From contig CALBOV010000055.1 of the NCBI GenBank assembly GCA_937896565.1, positions 1-36,884 on the forward strand: a stretch of 36,884 nucleotides of DNA, given 5' to 3'. Below are positions 8,838 through 16,999 of this stretch, piece after piece. Numbering within the stretch: position 1 is the stretch's first letter; each line of letters starts with the position of its first letter. Under the pieces are notes generated by a model. It searched no databases, was not told the DNA's origin, and saw nothing but the letters and a program-made list of their open reading frames with translations. A program made the position numbers and the translations under genes. The DNA comes from an uncultured Salinisphaerales bacterium. Its GTDB lineage: Bacteria; Pseudomonadota; Gammaproteobacteria; Nevskiales; OUC007.

Positions 8838-10132
8838 ATGCACCACTGGATCTCGCCGGCATCGGCGCCGGCCCGTTCAACCTCGCCGTCGCCGCACTGA
8901 TCCACAACCAGCCGCTGCGCAGCGCCTTCTTTGAATCGAAACAGCGATTCGAGTGGCATCCCGGACTGATGCTGCCCGGCGCGGAGCTGCAAACCTCGTT
9001 TCTCAAGGACCTGGTCACGCCGGTGGATCCGACCAACCGGTTCAGCTTTCTCGCCTACCTGGTTACCAAGGGCCGCTTCTACGACTTCATGAATGCCGAG
9101 CAGTCCGCCGTGACTCGCCGGGAGTTCTCGGACTACCTCGCCTGGGCGGCGGAAGGCCTGCCCAACGTCCACATGAGCAGCCCGGTGACCCGGGTCGACG
9201 CGGAGGACGATTGTTTCGTGCTGCGCGTCGGCCAGCGTGACGTACGCGCCCGACATCTGTGCGTCGCCGCGGGCAAGCGCCCCCACATCCCCGATTGCTG
9301 CCGTCCTCATCTGTCCGATCAATGCTTCCACGCCTTGCAGATCGGGCAGCGCCCTGTCGACCTCAGCGGTCGCCGCGTCGCGGTGATCGGGGGCGGTCAG
9401 ACCGGCGCGGAAGTCGTGCTCAACGTGCTGAACGCGCACTGGGGACAGCCGGCCCGGCTGGGCTGGTTCACCCGTCGCTCCAACTTCCTGCCGCTGGACG
9501 AAACCCCGTTCACCAACGAATGGTTCACCCCGGAGTATGTCGCCGCGTTTCGTCAGCTCCCGGCGCATCGCCGTGACGCCGTCGTCACCGAGCAGAAGCT
9601 GGCCTCGGACGGCATTTCCCCGGGCACCCTGAAAGCGCTTTATCAGGCGCTTTACCGATCCACGCATCTGGAAACCGGCAAGCCGCGCGTCACGCTGCAC
9701 CCGTATCGCAGCCTCACCCGCATGGATCGCTCGGGTGCGCTGATGCTGCAACTGCATAACGGACTGGACGAGCGGATCGAACACTGGCCGGCCGACGTGG
9801 TGATTCTCTGCACCGGCCTGGAGGAGGCGCTGCCCGAATGCCTGGCGCCACTGCGCCCGCATCTGGCCCGCGACGCCGCCGGGCGACCCGAGCTGGCCGA
9901 CGCCTTTCGGGCAACCCTGCACGGGCTCGGCCCGCAGCGGCTTTATCTGCTGAACATGGGCCGTCACAGCCACGGCATCGCCGAACCGCAACTAAGCCTG
10001 TCCGCGTGGCGGGCGGGCTGCGTGGTCAACGACGTGATGGGCAAGCCCGTCTACGCGACGCGGTCGCAAGGCAGCGTGCTGCGCTGGTCCTCCGAGATCG
10101 GCGCGACCGGCTCCAGCGCCGCGGTGGCCTGA
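8834..10132 (+). CDS. iucD: L-lysine N6-monooxygenase, IucD-like
   Basis: This 432-residue flavoprotein should hydroxylate the side-chain amine of lysine using FAD, NADPH and oxygen, the first step of the siderophore pathway. GIGAGPFN at 9-16 is the FAD-binding motif and VIGGGQTGAE at about 184-193 the NADPH-binding one. The substrate-binding ATGY-type region is present as VVILCTGLEEAL, and HGIAEPQLS near the C-terminus is typical of the family. The start is GTG 8834, overlapping the iucC stop by four bases and preceded by GGAGG. Lysine is the simplest substrate because no genes for diaminobutyrate or diaminopropane synthesis are nearby, but ornithine or cadaverine cannot be excluded by eye. 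It ends ten bases from the convergent hmuV. Confidence 0.92.
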   Translation: MNAPLDLAGIGAGPFNLAVAALIHNQPLRSAFFESKQRFEWHPGLMLPGAELQTSFLKDLVTPVDPTNRFSFLAYLVTKGRFYDFMNAEQSAVTRREFSDYLAWAAEGLPNVHMSSPVTRVDAEDDCFVLRVGQRDVRARHLCVAAGKRPHIPDCCRPHLSDQCFHALQIGQRPVDLSGRRVAVIGGGQTGAEVVLNVLNAHWGQPARLGWFTRRSNFLPLDETPFTNEWFTPEYVAAFRQLPAHRRDAVVTEQKLASDGISPGTLKALYQALYRSTHLETGKPRVTLHPYRSLTRMDRSGALMLQLHNGLDERIEHWPADVVILCTGLEEALPECLAPLRPHLARDAAGRPELADAFRATLHGLGPQRLYLLNMGRHSHGIAEPQLSLSAWRAGCVVNDVMGKPVYATRSQGSVLRWSSEIGATGSSAAVA

Positions 10133-10142
10133 GCGTTCCTGG

Positions 10143-10949
10143 CTAGTCCTGCGGCGTCGCGCCCTCGACCGCAGGATCGCCGCGCAGCAGGATGCTGCCG
10201 GGCGCATCCGGATCGGTCAGGCGGCTGAAGCGCAGCCCGTAGACGCGGTCCAGACGCGCATCGTTCAGCACGGCTTCCGGCGATCCGCTGAGCACCAGCC
10301 GGCCGGCCTGCATCAGATAAAGGCAGTCGGCGTACTGGGCGGCCAGATTGAGCTCGTGCAGCACGCAAACCACGATGTGCCCGGCCGCGGCCAGTTCGCG
10401 GGCGAGCCGCAGGCAGACATGCTGCCAGTACGGATCGAAATACGCGGTCGGCTCGTCGAGCAGGAACACGGCCGGCGTGGGGACGCCGTCAAGCTGCGCC
10501 AGCACGCGGGCCAGCTGCACGCGCGCCCGCTGCCCGCCGGAGAGCCGGTTGTAAGGCACCTCCAGATACTCCTCCACACCGGTGCTCTGCGCAGCGCGCA
10601 ACACCGCGGCCCGCGTGGTCGCCCGCGCCTCGCCCGCCCAGGGCAGCCGCCCCAGTTCGATGATCTCGGCGACCATGTACGGCAGATGTTCCGGCATCTG
10701 CTGCGGCAGCACCGCGCGAACCCGTGCCAGGCGCCGCCGGTCCAGATGACTCAGGTCCTCGCCCTGCCAGGCAACGCGGCCGGCATCCGGCGCCAGATCG
10801 CCGGCGAGCGCCTGCAACAGGCTGGTCTTGCCGCTGCCGTTGGGGCCGATCAGCACATGCAGGCGGCCCGGCTCGAAAGTCGCCGTGACCTGATCGATAC
10901 GGCGGTGACCCGCATCGCTGCGGGCGAGTTGTAGAGCCGCCAGACTCAT
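10143..10949 (-). CDS. hmuV: Haem ABC transporter ATP-binding protein
   Basis: The 268-residue product is the ATPase of a FecCD-type importer. It has Walker A GPNGSGKT (35-42), signature LSGGQ (136-140), Walker B VFLLDE (161-166) and the H-loop histidine at about 198. It lies last in a leftward hmuT-hmuU-hmuV operon; its start ATG 10949 overlaps the permease stop by four bases and follows AGGAGG. It would energise haem passage across the inner membrane. The assignment to haem rather than siderophore or cobalamin comes mainly from the HmuT-like binding protein and the HugZ-HmuR-HmuY genes beside it. Confidence 0.9.
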   Translation of the reverse strand: MSLAALQLARSDAGHRRIDQVTATFEPGRLHVLIGPNGSGKTSLLQALAGDLAPDAGRVAWQGEDLSHLDRRRLARVRAVLPQQMPEHLPYMVAEIIELGRLPWAGEARATTRAAVLRAAQSTGVEEYLEVPYNRLSGGQRARVQLARVLAQLDGVPTPAVFLLDEPTAYFDPYWQHVCLRLARELAAAGHIVVCVLHELNLAAQYADCLYLMQAGRLVLSGSPEAVLNDARLDRVYGLRFSRLTDPDAPGSILLRGDPAVEGATPQD

Positions 10950-11977
10950 GCGCCCTCCTGACCGTAGTCCCGCCGCCGCGACCACAGCAGCGTGATGAAC
11001 ACCGGCGCGCCGACCAGCGAGGTGACGACGCCGATCGGCAGCTCCGCGGGCGCCACGATCATGCGCGCCAGCGTGTCGGCAACCACCGTGAGTCCGGCGC
11101 CGACGATCAGGCTCCCGGGAATCAGAAAACGGTGATGCGCGCCCAGCAGCAGCCGGACGACATGGGGAACGACCAGACCGACAAAGGCGATGACGCCGGT
11201 GTAGGCGACGACGGCGCCCACCGCCAGCACGGTCACCGTCAGCAGCCGGTTGCGCACGCGCTGCGCATCGATGCCCAGATGCCCGGCCACCTGCTCGCCC
11301 AGCGCCAGCGCGTCCAGCGCCCGATGCTCACGGACCATGAACACACAGCAGACGCCGACCAGCGGAATCAGCCAACGCAGCGCATCCCAGTCGGTGCGCG
11401 CCAGACTGCCGAACATCCAGAAGGTCAACGATCGCAGCTCCTGATCGTCCGCCGCGTAGATCATCAGCCCCAGCGCGGCCGCCGTCAGCGCGTTGATCGC
11501 GACTCCGCCGAGCAGCAATGCGACAGCCGAGGTCCGGCCGTCCGCCCGCGCCAGCGCGAACACGGCCAGCGCCGACAGCAGGCCGCCGGCGAAGGCCGCG
11601 GCCGGCAGCAGCACGCTGCCGAGGCCGACGACGATCACGATGGCCGCGCCCAGCGCCGCGCCGCTGGAGATGCCGATTAGCGCCGGCTCCACCAGCGGAT
11701 TGCGGGTCAGCCCCTGCAACACCGCGCCGCCGCCGGCCAGCGCGGCGCCGGTGACCAGCGCCATGAGCACGCGCGGCATGCGGATGATCTCGATGGTCGC
11801 CTGTTCATGCGCGGGCACCGACGACTGCCCCAGCCCGACCAGGCTCAGCACGATGTCCACGGTTCGCGCCAGCGGAATCTGCAACGGCCCCAGCGCCAGA
11901 CCGCAAAGCGCGGCAACCAGCGTCGCCGCCAGCAGCCCGCCGGTAACCGGCAGGCGCGCCCGGGGGGCGATGCGCAT
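10946..11977 (-). CDS. hmuU: Haem ABC transporter permease, FecCD family
   Basis: The 343-residue, strongly hydrophobic protein has the roughly ten membrane helices of the BtuC/FecCD/HmuU family. Typical marks are the segment LQGLTRNPLVEPALIGISSG after helix two to three, and GLVVPHVVRLLLG in the C-terminal half, close to the coupling region that contacts the ATPase. It forms the inner-membrane channel of the haem importer. ATG 11977 overlaps the hmuT stop codon by one base; GTG 11980 is a possible start one codon upstream. The gene is tightly packed between hmuT and hmuV, all overlapping, as expected for a single transcript. Confidence 0.92.
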   Translation of the reverse strand: MRIAPRARLPVTGGLLAATLVAALCGLALGPLQIPLARTVDIVLSLVGLGQSSVPAHEQATIEIIRMPRVLMALVTGAALAGGGAVLQGLTRNPLVEPALIGISSGAALGAAIVIVVGLGSVLLPAAAFAGGLLSALAVFALARADGRTSAVALLLGGVAINALTAAALGLMIYAADDQELRSLTFWMFGSLARTDWDALRWLIPLVGVCCVFMVREHRALDALALGEQVAGHLGIDAQRVRNRLLTVTVLAVGAVVAYTGVIAFVGLVVPHVVRLLLGAHHRFLIPGSLIVGAGLTVVADTLARMIVAPAELPIGVVTSLVGAPVFITLLWSRRRDYGQEGA

Positions 11978-12831
11978 CACGGGCCCGCGACGTCCAGGGA
12001 ACGAGCCAGCGACTGCGCGGCGTCCCCCATGCGCGGCCCCATCCCCAGCAGCAACAGGCTGTCCATGACGATGAACGCGTGATCCGGCAACGGAGCCAGA
12101 CCGGGTCGCGCCCGCAGCCCATCCAGCCCGCCCAGGGTGCGCAGGGCGTGATCCGGCACGATGACGGCGTCCGGCGCCAGTTGCAGCAGGCTCTCGTCAC
12201 CGACCGGCCGGTAGCCACGAAACTGATCGGCCGCGTTGCGGGCGCCCACCAGCGTCAGCATGGCATCGGCGGCCGTGCCCTGACCGGCCACCATGACCTG
12301 ACCGCCCTGCCCGCCGATCACGACGATGGCGTCGCGGGGGTGGAGTTCCATCCCGGCCAGGCCCTGCAGCGACGCCCGCAGGTTGCTCACGAGGATTTGG
12401 CCCTGCTCGGGGCGGTTCAGCAATGTCGCCAGGGTCTCGATCATCGCTACAGTGTCCTCCGCCGAGCGCGGATCGGGAACCCGAGTCACTGAAATTCCGG
12501 CTCCCCGCAATTGCTCGAACACCGCCTCCGGCCCGGCATGCTCGGCGGCCAGCACGTGATCGGGCCGCATCGCGAGAATGCCCTCGGCCGCCAGCGTGCG
12601 CGCGTAACCGACCTTGGGCAGCTCCGCCGTCACTGGCGGGTAGGTGCTGCTGGTGTCCACGGCCACGACCTGATCGCCGGCATCCAGGGCAAACACGGTT
12701 TCGGTCACCGAGCCGCCGATGGCGACGAGCCTGGGCGGAGCCGCCTGCACCGCGGTGATCAGACAAAGACCCAGCGCGCAGAACAGCCCTCGCGGCCAAA
12801 CGATGCGCCCAGCGGCCCGCAAGACAAACAT
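11977..12831 (-). CDS. hmuT: Periplasmic haem-binding protein, HmuT-like
   Basis: The 284-residue product has a signal peptide (basic start, hydrophobic core about 16-28, likely cut near VQA at 28-30) and a class III periplasmic binding fold. IGGSVTETVFALDAGDQVV followed by TSSTYP matches the haem-binding HmuT/PhuT/ShuT group, where the conserved tyrosine (here Y64) ligates haem iron. AEHAGP further on is also typical. It would carry haem from the outer-membrane receptor to HmuUV. I chose ATG 12831 for the signal peptide; ATG 12870 would add 13 residues and starts closer to the Fur-like box. Neither has a Shine-Dalgarno sequence. First gene of the leftward operon. Confidence 0.9.
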   Translation of the reverse strand: MFVLRAAGRIVWPRGLFCALGLCLITAVQAAPPRLVAIGGSVTETVFALDAGDQVVAVDTSSTYPPVTAELPKVGYARTLAAEGILAMRPDHVLAAEHAGPEAVFEQLRGAGISVTRVPDPRSAEDTVAMIETLATLLNRPEQGQILVSNLRASLQGLAGMELHPRDAIVVIGGQGGQVMVAGQGTAADAMLTLVGARNAADQFRGYRPVGDESLLQLAPDAVIVPDHALRTLGGLDGLRARPGLAPLPDHAFIVMDSLLLLGMGPRMGDAAQSLARSLDVAGP

Positions 12832-12885
12832 CCGACGATCACCGCCCGCCAGCGCATGTAAAGAATCCATGAACTTGAATTTGTT

Positions 12886-12904
12886 AATAAGAATGGTTCG
12901 CATT
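12886..12904. promoter_or_regulatory. Fur-like inverted repeat between haem operons
   Basis: AATAAGAATGGTTCGCATT is an imperfect inverted repeat of the type AATnnGAAnnnTTCnnATT: six of nine paired positions are complementary. It resembles Fur sites of the form GAGAATGATTCTCATT although its match to the classical 19-mer is modest. It sits in the 112-151 base divergent region between hmuT and the HugZ gene, in the most AT-rich patch around, where Fur control of both operons is expected. Confidence 0.55.
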
Positions 12905-12982
12905 AAGATAGCTGTCTGGCCGACAGGCGGCAAGTACGGCGCCGCGGCAGGCCCCACCATCTTTTCAAGGACATCAGGCGCC

Positions 12983-13720
12983 ATGACCGACGCTGCCACC
13001 GAAGCCAGGGAACTGCTCTCCCGCTGCACCCACGGCGTGCTGTCGACGCACAGCGTCACCGTGGAAGGCTATCCGCTGGGTTCGATCACGCCGTACGTGC
13101 TCGATGATCAGGGCCATCCGCTGATCCTGATCTCCACGATCGCGCAGCACACCAAGAACCTGTCACATGATCCCAAGTGCTCGTTGACCATCGCCGAGTC
13201 CGATGTCGATGACGTGCAGGCCAGCGCACGCCTGAGCGTGCTGGCCGACGCCGCGCCGATCGCCGAGACCGAAGCGGAGCTGGGCGAACGCTACCTGCGC
13301 TTCTTTCCGGAGGCACGCGGCTACGAGCAGGCGCACGATTTCAACTTCTGGCGGCTGACGCCCGTCCGCCTGCGCTACATCGGCGGCTTCGGCAAGATTC
13401 ACTGGCTGACGCCGGATCAGGTCCTGCGGCCCAACCCGTTTTCGCCGCAACAGGAAACCGGCGCGGTCACGCACATGAATCGAGACCACGCCGACGCGGT
13501 CGCCAAGTACTGCGAATTCGCCGGCATCGACTCCCTCGGCCAGACCCCCGAAATGACCGGCGTGGATGCCGAAGGCCTTTACATCCGCATCGGCCAGGCC
13601 GTGCACCGCATCGGCTTCCGCGAACCGGTGGAATCGATGGACGCGCTGCGCAAGACGACCATCGCGATGTGCAAGCCCGACTACTGGCCCGCAACCGGCG
13701 CGACGCAGGCCGGTTCATGA
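12983..13720 (+). CDS. hugZ: HugZ/HutZ-family haem utilisation protein
   Basis: The 245-residue cytoplasmic protein has an N-terminal split-barrel flavin-reductase-like domain (start TEARELLSR, then STHSVTVEGYPLGSITPYVLD) and a C-terminal DUF2470-type domain containing HMNRDHADAVAKYCEFAG. Members of the family bind haem and take part in its breakdown or use (HugZ of Campylobacter/Helicobacter, HutZ of Vibrio), though many relatives are of unknown role. Here the place, first in an operon with a HmuR-type receptor and a HmuY-type lipoprotein and opposite hmuTUV, favours haem processing in the cytoplasm. ATG 12983 matches the family's N-terminus. Its stop overlaps the receptor start by four bases. 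Confidence 0.85.
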   Translation: MTDAATEARELLSRCTHGVLSTHSVTVEGYPLGSITPYVLDDQGHPLILISTIAQHTKNLSHDPKCSLTIAESDVDDVQASARLSVLADAAPIAETEAELGERYLRFFPEARGYEQAHDFNFWRLTPVRLRYIGGFGKIHWLTPDQVLRPNPFSPQQETGAVTHMNRDHADAVAKYCEFAGIDSLGQTPEMTGVDAEGLYIRIGQAVHRIGFREPVESMDALRKTTIAMCKPDYWPATGATQAGS

Positions 13721-15624
13721 TCCGCTCCGCGCCGCGAGCCGGCGCCCTGGTCATGATCGTCGGGCTGAGCCCCTCGATCGGACTCGCGCAACCGGCCGAC
13801 TCCGAGCCGCAACAGCTGGAACCGGTCGTGGTCACCGGAACGCGCACCGAACATCGCATCGGAGACAGCCCGGTTGATGTCCAGCTGATCACGGAGGAGG
13901 ACATCCGTCGCTCCGGCGCACGGGACGTCGCCGAGCTGCTGGAACGCGAGGGCGGCGCCTACGTCACCCGCGTCTCGGGCCGCGGTACCAGCATCGAGAT
14001 CCAGGGTCTGTCGTCGGAACACGTGCTGATCCTGATCAACGGCCAGCGCGTGATCGGCCGGATCAACGGCGCCATCGACCTCACGCGTCTGCGCGTGGCG
14101 GAGATCGAGCGCATCGAGATCGTCAAGGGTCCGAGCTCGGCGCTCTACGGCTCCGATGCGCTGGGCGGTGTGGTCAACATCATCACCCGCAAGCAGACCG
14201 ACGGCGGCAGCATCATCACGCGGCTGGACGACACCCACGCCGGCGATGCCTTCGCGTTTGGCGGCTGGACCGGTGAACGGCTAAGCGGTCAGATCAGCGG
14301 CGGCTACAGCCGGCTGCGCCCTTACGACCTGGACGAGACCACGCCGGGCGAGGACGCGGTCGATGGCGTCAGCCGGTTCGCGTCGGGGCAATTGAACTGG
14401 ACGGCCTCCGAAGCCGTCAGCGTCTCCGGCTACGGTGCCTACTCGCTGGATGACACGACCCGCGTGGATTCGGGGACCGGTGGACGCATCTACGACACCA
14501 CCAAGCGTATCGAGGAAGTGCGCACGCAGCTCACTCCACGCTTGCGGATCGGCGCGTCGACCGAGGTGGAGTTAAGCCTCGGCTACCAGCGCTATTTCGA
14601 CCAGTATCTCCAGGTCCAGCGCAACACCACCGACGGCGTCACCGACGAGGAAACGCTGGACGAGATCGGTCTGGGCGGTGTCCAGATCAACCACCTCGCG
14701 GGCCAGCACCTGATCACCCTCGGCGTGGAACACCAGTTCGAAACCCTGGAAGCCGATCGGCTGGACAACAATGGTGAGCGGGACCGCCAGGCCGTGTTCC
14801 TGCAGGATGATTTCGCGCTGCTGGGCGGCGCGCTGACGCTGGTCCCCGGCCTGCGTTACGACCGCGACTCGCTGTTCGGTGATCAGTGGTCACCCAAGTT
14901 CGCCGCTCGGCTGGACCTGACCCGCGACTGGCTGTTGCGGATCGGCTACGGCCACGGTTACCGCGCCCCCGATTTCAAGCAGATGCTGCTGCGCTTCGAG
15001 AACACCGCGGTCGGCTACCGCGTGGATGGCAACCCCGATCTCGAACCCGAGCGCAGCCGCGGGTTCAACATCGGCACCACCTGGCTTCCGAACGCCACGA
15101 CGAGCCTGACGGCGACCCTCTTCCACAACCGCGTCGAGGATCTGATTGAGATCGTGCTCGTCGAACCGGGGCCGCCGACCATCTACAGCTATCGCAATGT
15201 CGCCCGCGCCCGACTCAACGGCATCGATCTGCAGATGCAGTGGCGCCCCGTTCCCAGCGTGCAGCTGCGGCTGGGCTACGGCTATCTGGACAGCGAGGAC
15301 AGGGACACGGGCCAGCCACTCAGCGGCCGGGCCGAGCACCGCGCCAACGCCGCCGTGTACTACGAACGCACCCGCTATGCGCTGGGCCTGCGCGGCACAT
15401 GGATCGGCGAGCGCGAATTCGGCGTGGAACTGGACACCGGCGGACCACCCACCGGCGCCGGCACGGCGGAGGCCTACGGTCTGTTCGATGTCCGCGCGGA
15501 GTGGCGCGGCTTCGCGCCGCTCCACGTCGCCGCGGGCGTCAAGAACCTGCTGGACGAGGGCGATCCGCGCTTTCTTCCAATCCAGCCCCGCGCCGCCTAC
15601 CTCGAACTTCGGAGGGACTTCTGA
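13717..15624 (+). CDS. hmuR: TonB-dependent outer-membrane haem receptor, HmuR-like
   Basis: The 635-residue product has a signal peptide (cut near LAQ at about 25), a TonB box region at about 35-41 (EPVVVTGT), a plug domain with IQGLSSEHVLILINGQRV and GPSSALYGSDALGGVVNIIT, and a beta barrel ending in a terminal phenylalanine. The barrel carries YRAP at about 414-417 and NPDLEPERS from about 439, the positions of the FRAP and NPNL motifs of haem receptors. No histidine lies between them, unlike classical HmuR/HemR proteins. ATG 13717 overlaps the hugZ stop; the HmuY-like lipoprotein gene follows with a one-base overlap, the arrangement hmuR-hmuY known from Porphyromonas. Ligand is inferred from this context. 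Confidence 0.87.
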   Translation: MIRSAPRAGALVMIVGLSPSIGLAQPADSEPQQLEPVVVTGTRTEHRIGDSPVDVQLITEEDIRRSGARDVAELLEREGGAYVTRVSGRGTSIEIQGLSSEHVLILINGQRVIGRINGAIDLTRLRVAEIERIEIVKGPSSALYGSDALGGVVNIITRKQTDGGSIITRLDDTHAGDAFAFGGWTGERLSGQISGGYSRLRPYDLDETTPGEDAVDGVSRFASGQLNWTASEAVSVSGYGAYSLDDTTRVDSGTGGRIYDTTKRIEEVRTQLTPRLRIGASTEVELSLGYQRYFDQYLQVQRNTTDGVTDEETLDEIGLGGVQINHLAGQHLITLGVEHQFETLEADRLDNNGERDRQAVFLQDDFALLGGALTLVPGLRYDRDSLFGDQWSPKFAARLDLTRDWLLRIGYGHGYRAPDFKQMLLRFENTAVGYRVDGNPDLEPERSRGFNIGTTWLPNATTSLTATLFHNRVEDLIEIVLVEPGPPTIYSYRNVARARLNGIDLQMQWRPVPSVQLRLGYGYLDSEDRDTGQPLSGRAEHRANAAVYYERTRYALGLRGTWIGEREFGVELDTGGPPTGAGTAEAYGLFDVRAEWRGFAPLHVAAGVKNLLDEGDPRFLPIQPRAAYLELRRDF

Positions 15625-16931
15625 TGCTGCGATCCCGTCACCCCGCCGCCCTGCTGGCCGGCCTCATCCTTCCCGTGATGCTGCTCGGCGGCTGCGCGGA
15701 CGACCTGTCGCCTCCCGACCATCAGGATGACGACACCACGCAGGATGGTCTGCCGGGGCCCGGCGGGCCCCAGGCAACGTTCACGGCAACCGGCGGCTAC
15801 TACCACGGTGACATCGACACGACCGCTGGCAACTGGGTTTACATCGACCTGGAAACCCAGACACAGGTCGCGCCCGATGCGCCCGACGCCAGCGATGACT
15901 GGGACATCGCGTTTCTCGGCACCGACATCAAGCTCAACGGCGGTGTCTCCGGCGCACCTCCCGGCGGGCAGCCCGTGGTCGTCTATCCCGACAAGGTGGA
16001 CGCCGGCACACCCTACCCCTGGGAATCGGTCACCGGCGCCCCGCCGCCCTCCGCGGTGGACTACCTGACCGACGAACGAGGCGGGCTGTTCACCGGATTC
16101 GGCACCCAGTACGTGTTCGCCAACCATCCTGAAGCGGACCTCGAACCGGACCGTCTGACCGGTGAAGGCGACCATGGCTGGTATCACGATGCCGGCATCC
16201 CCGCGGGGTCGGCGATCACGGCCCGTGACAACGTCGCCTATGTAATCCGCAGCGTGGAATGCCGGTACTTCAACCTGCGCATGACCGGCTACAACTCACC
16301 GGAGGGCAGCGACGGTCATCCGCAATTCGATCTGATCGAGATTCCCGGTTCACCCTGCAGCACCGATGGTGGCGGCGTGGTTCCGCTCGGCGCCGTGACG
16401 TTCTCCGGCACCGCCGACGGTCAGCGGGCCGATGTCGACGCGAGCTCGGAAGAGGCCTGGGTCTACATCGACCTCATCAATGCTCTGCAGGTGGAACCCG
16501 CCAGCCCGGACGACGAACTGACCTGGGACATTGCCGTGCAGCGTACCGACATCCGGCTCAACGGCGGCGCATCCGGCCCGGGTGACGCGGCGCTGCACGA
16601 CATGCTGGGCGGAGACTGGACGAGCACGACCTCGGTGCCCGGCGATGCCGAATGGCACAGCGACGAAACCGACGCGCTGGCCTTCGTCACCTACCCCCCG
16701 GCAGAAAACACCGGAGACGGCGCCTGCGGCGGCATCAACGGCGATTTCGGCTGGTACTACTATTCCGGGTTCTGCAACGACGGGAATGGTGTGCACCATA
16801 TCTCGCCGCGTGACGTCGTCTACGTTGTCCGCGACCGCAGCGGAACGTTCTGGCGCCTGCGGATGCTGGGCTACTACGACGACGCCGGCAGTTCGGCCCA
16901 CCCCTCGTTCGAGTTCGCGCCGATCCAGTAG
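15624..16931 (+). CDS. Lipoprotein with two tandem HmuY-like haem-binding domains
   Basis: The 435-residue product begins with a lipoprotein signal (lipobox LLGGC, cysteine 24) and an acidic, flexible linker to about residue 50. Two similar domains follow, about 52-240 and 255-432. Each has the same framework: WVYIDL at 71-76 and 279-284, WDIA..TDI(K/R)LNGG(V/A)SG at 93-110 and 301-318, GWY at 185-187 and 376-378, a V.YV(I/V)R strand, (N/R)LRM.GY, and a final (G/A)HP.F with histidines 232 and 426. This framework matches HmuY, a surface lipoprotein that takes haem from host proteins and passes it to HmuR; P. gingivalis HmuY has a single domain. GGAGGG lies seven bases before the ATG, which overlaps the receptor stop codon by one base. 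Cysteines 213/245 and 368/384 could form disulfides. Domain duplication is seen; haem binding is inferred. Confidence 0.82.
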   Translation: MLRSRHPAALLAGLILPVMLLGGCADDLSPPDHQDDDTTQDGLPGPGGPQATFTATGGYYHGDIDTTAGNWVYIDLETQTQVAPDAPDASDDWDIAFLGTDIKLNGGVSGAPPGGQPVVVYPDKVDAGTPYPWESVTGAPPPSAVDYLTDERGGLFTGFGTQYVFANHPEADLEPDRLTGEGDHGWYHDAGIPAGSAITARDNVAYVIRSVECRYFNLRMTGYNSPEGSDGHPQFDLIEIPGSPCSTDGGGVVPLGAVTFSGTADGQRADVDASSEEAWVYIDLINALQVEPASPDDELTWDIAVQRTDIRLNGGASGPGDAALHDMLGGDWTSTTSVPGDAEWHSDETDALAFVTYPPAENTGDGACGGINGDFGWYYYSGFCNDGNGVHHISPRDVVYVVRDRSGTFWRLRMLGYYDDAGSSAHPSFEFAPIQ

Positions 16932-16999
16932 CACACGGTGTTGCCAGATCGGCTGAGCCTGATAGCGTCGCGGGTTCCACTCGAAGTACGGAGTCCCCC

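Noticed and set aside
8738-9991. A 417-codon minus-strand frame
   Set aside because: It is antisense to iucD, which has clear FAD and NADPH motifs.
12719-12982. Longer N-terminus for the HugZ protein
   Set aside because: It would overlap hmuT and the Fur-like repeat; family resemblance starts at ATG 12983.
13717-15624. The receptor as the aerobactin receptor IutA
   Set aside because: It is coupled to HugZ and HmuY-like genes, carries FRAP/NPNL-like motifs and is shorter than IutA; the haem reading fits better, though ligand tests are lacking.
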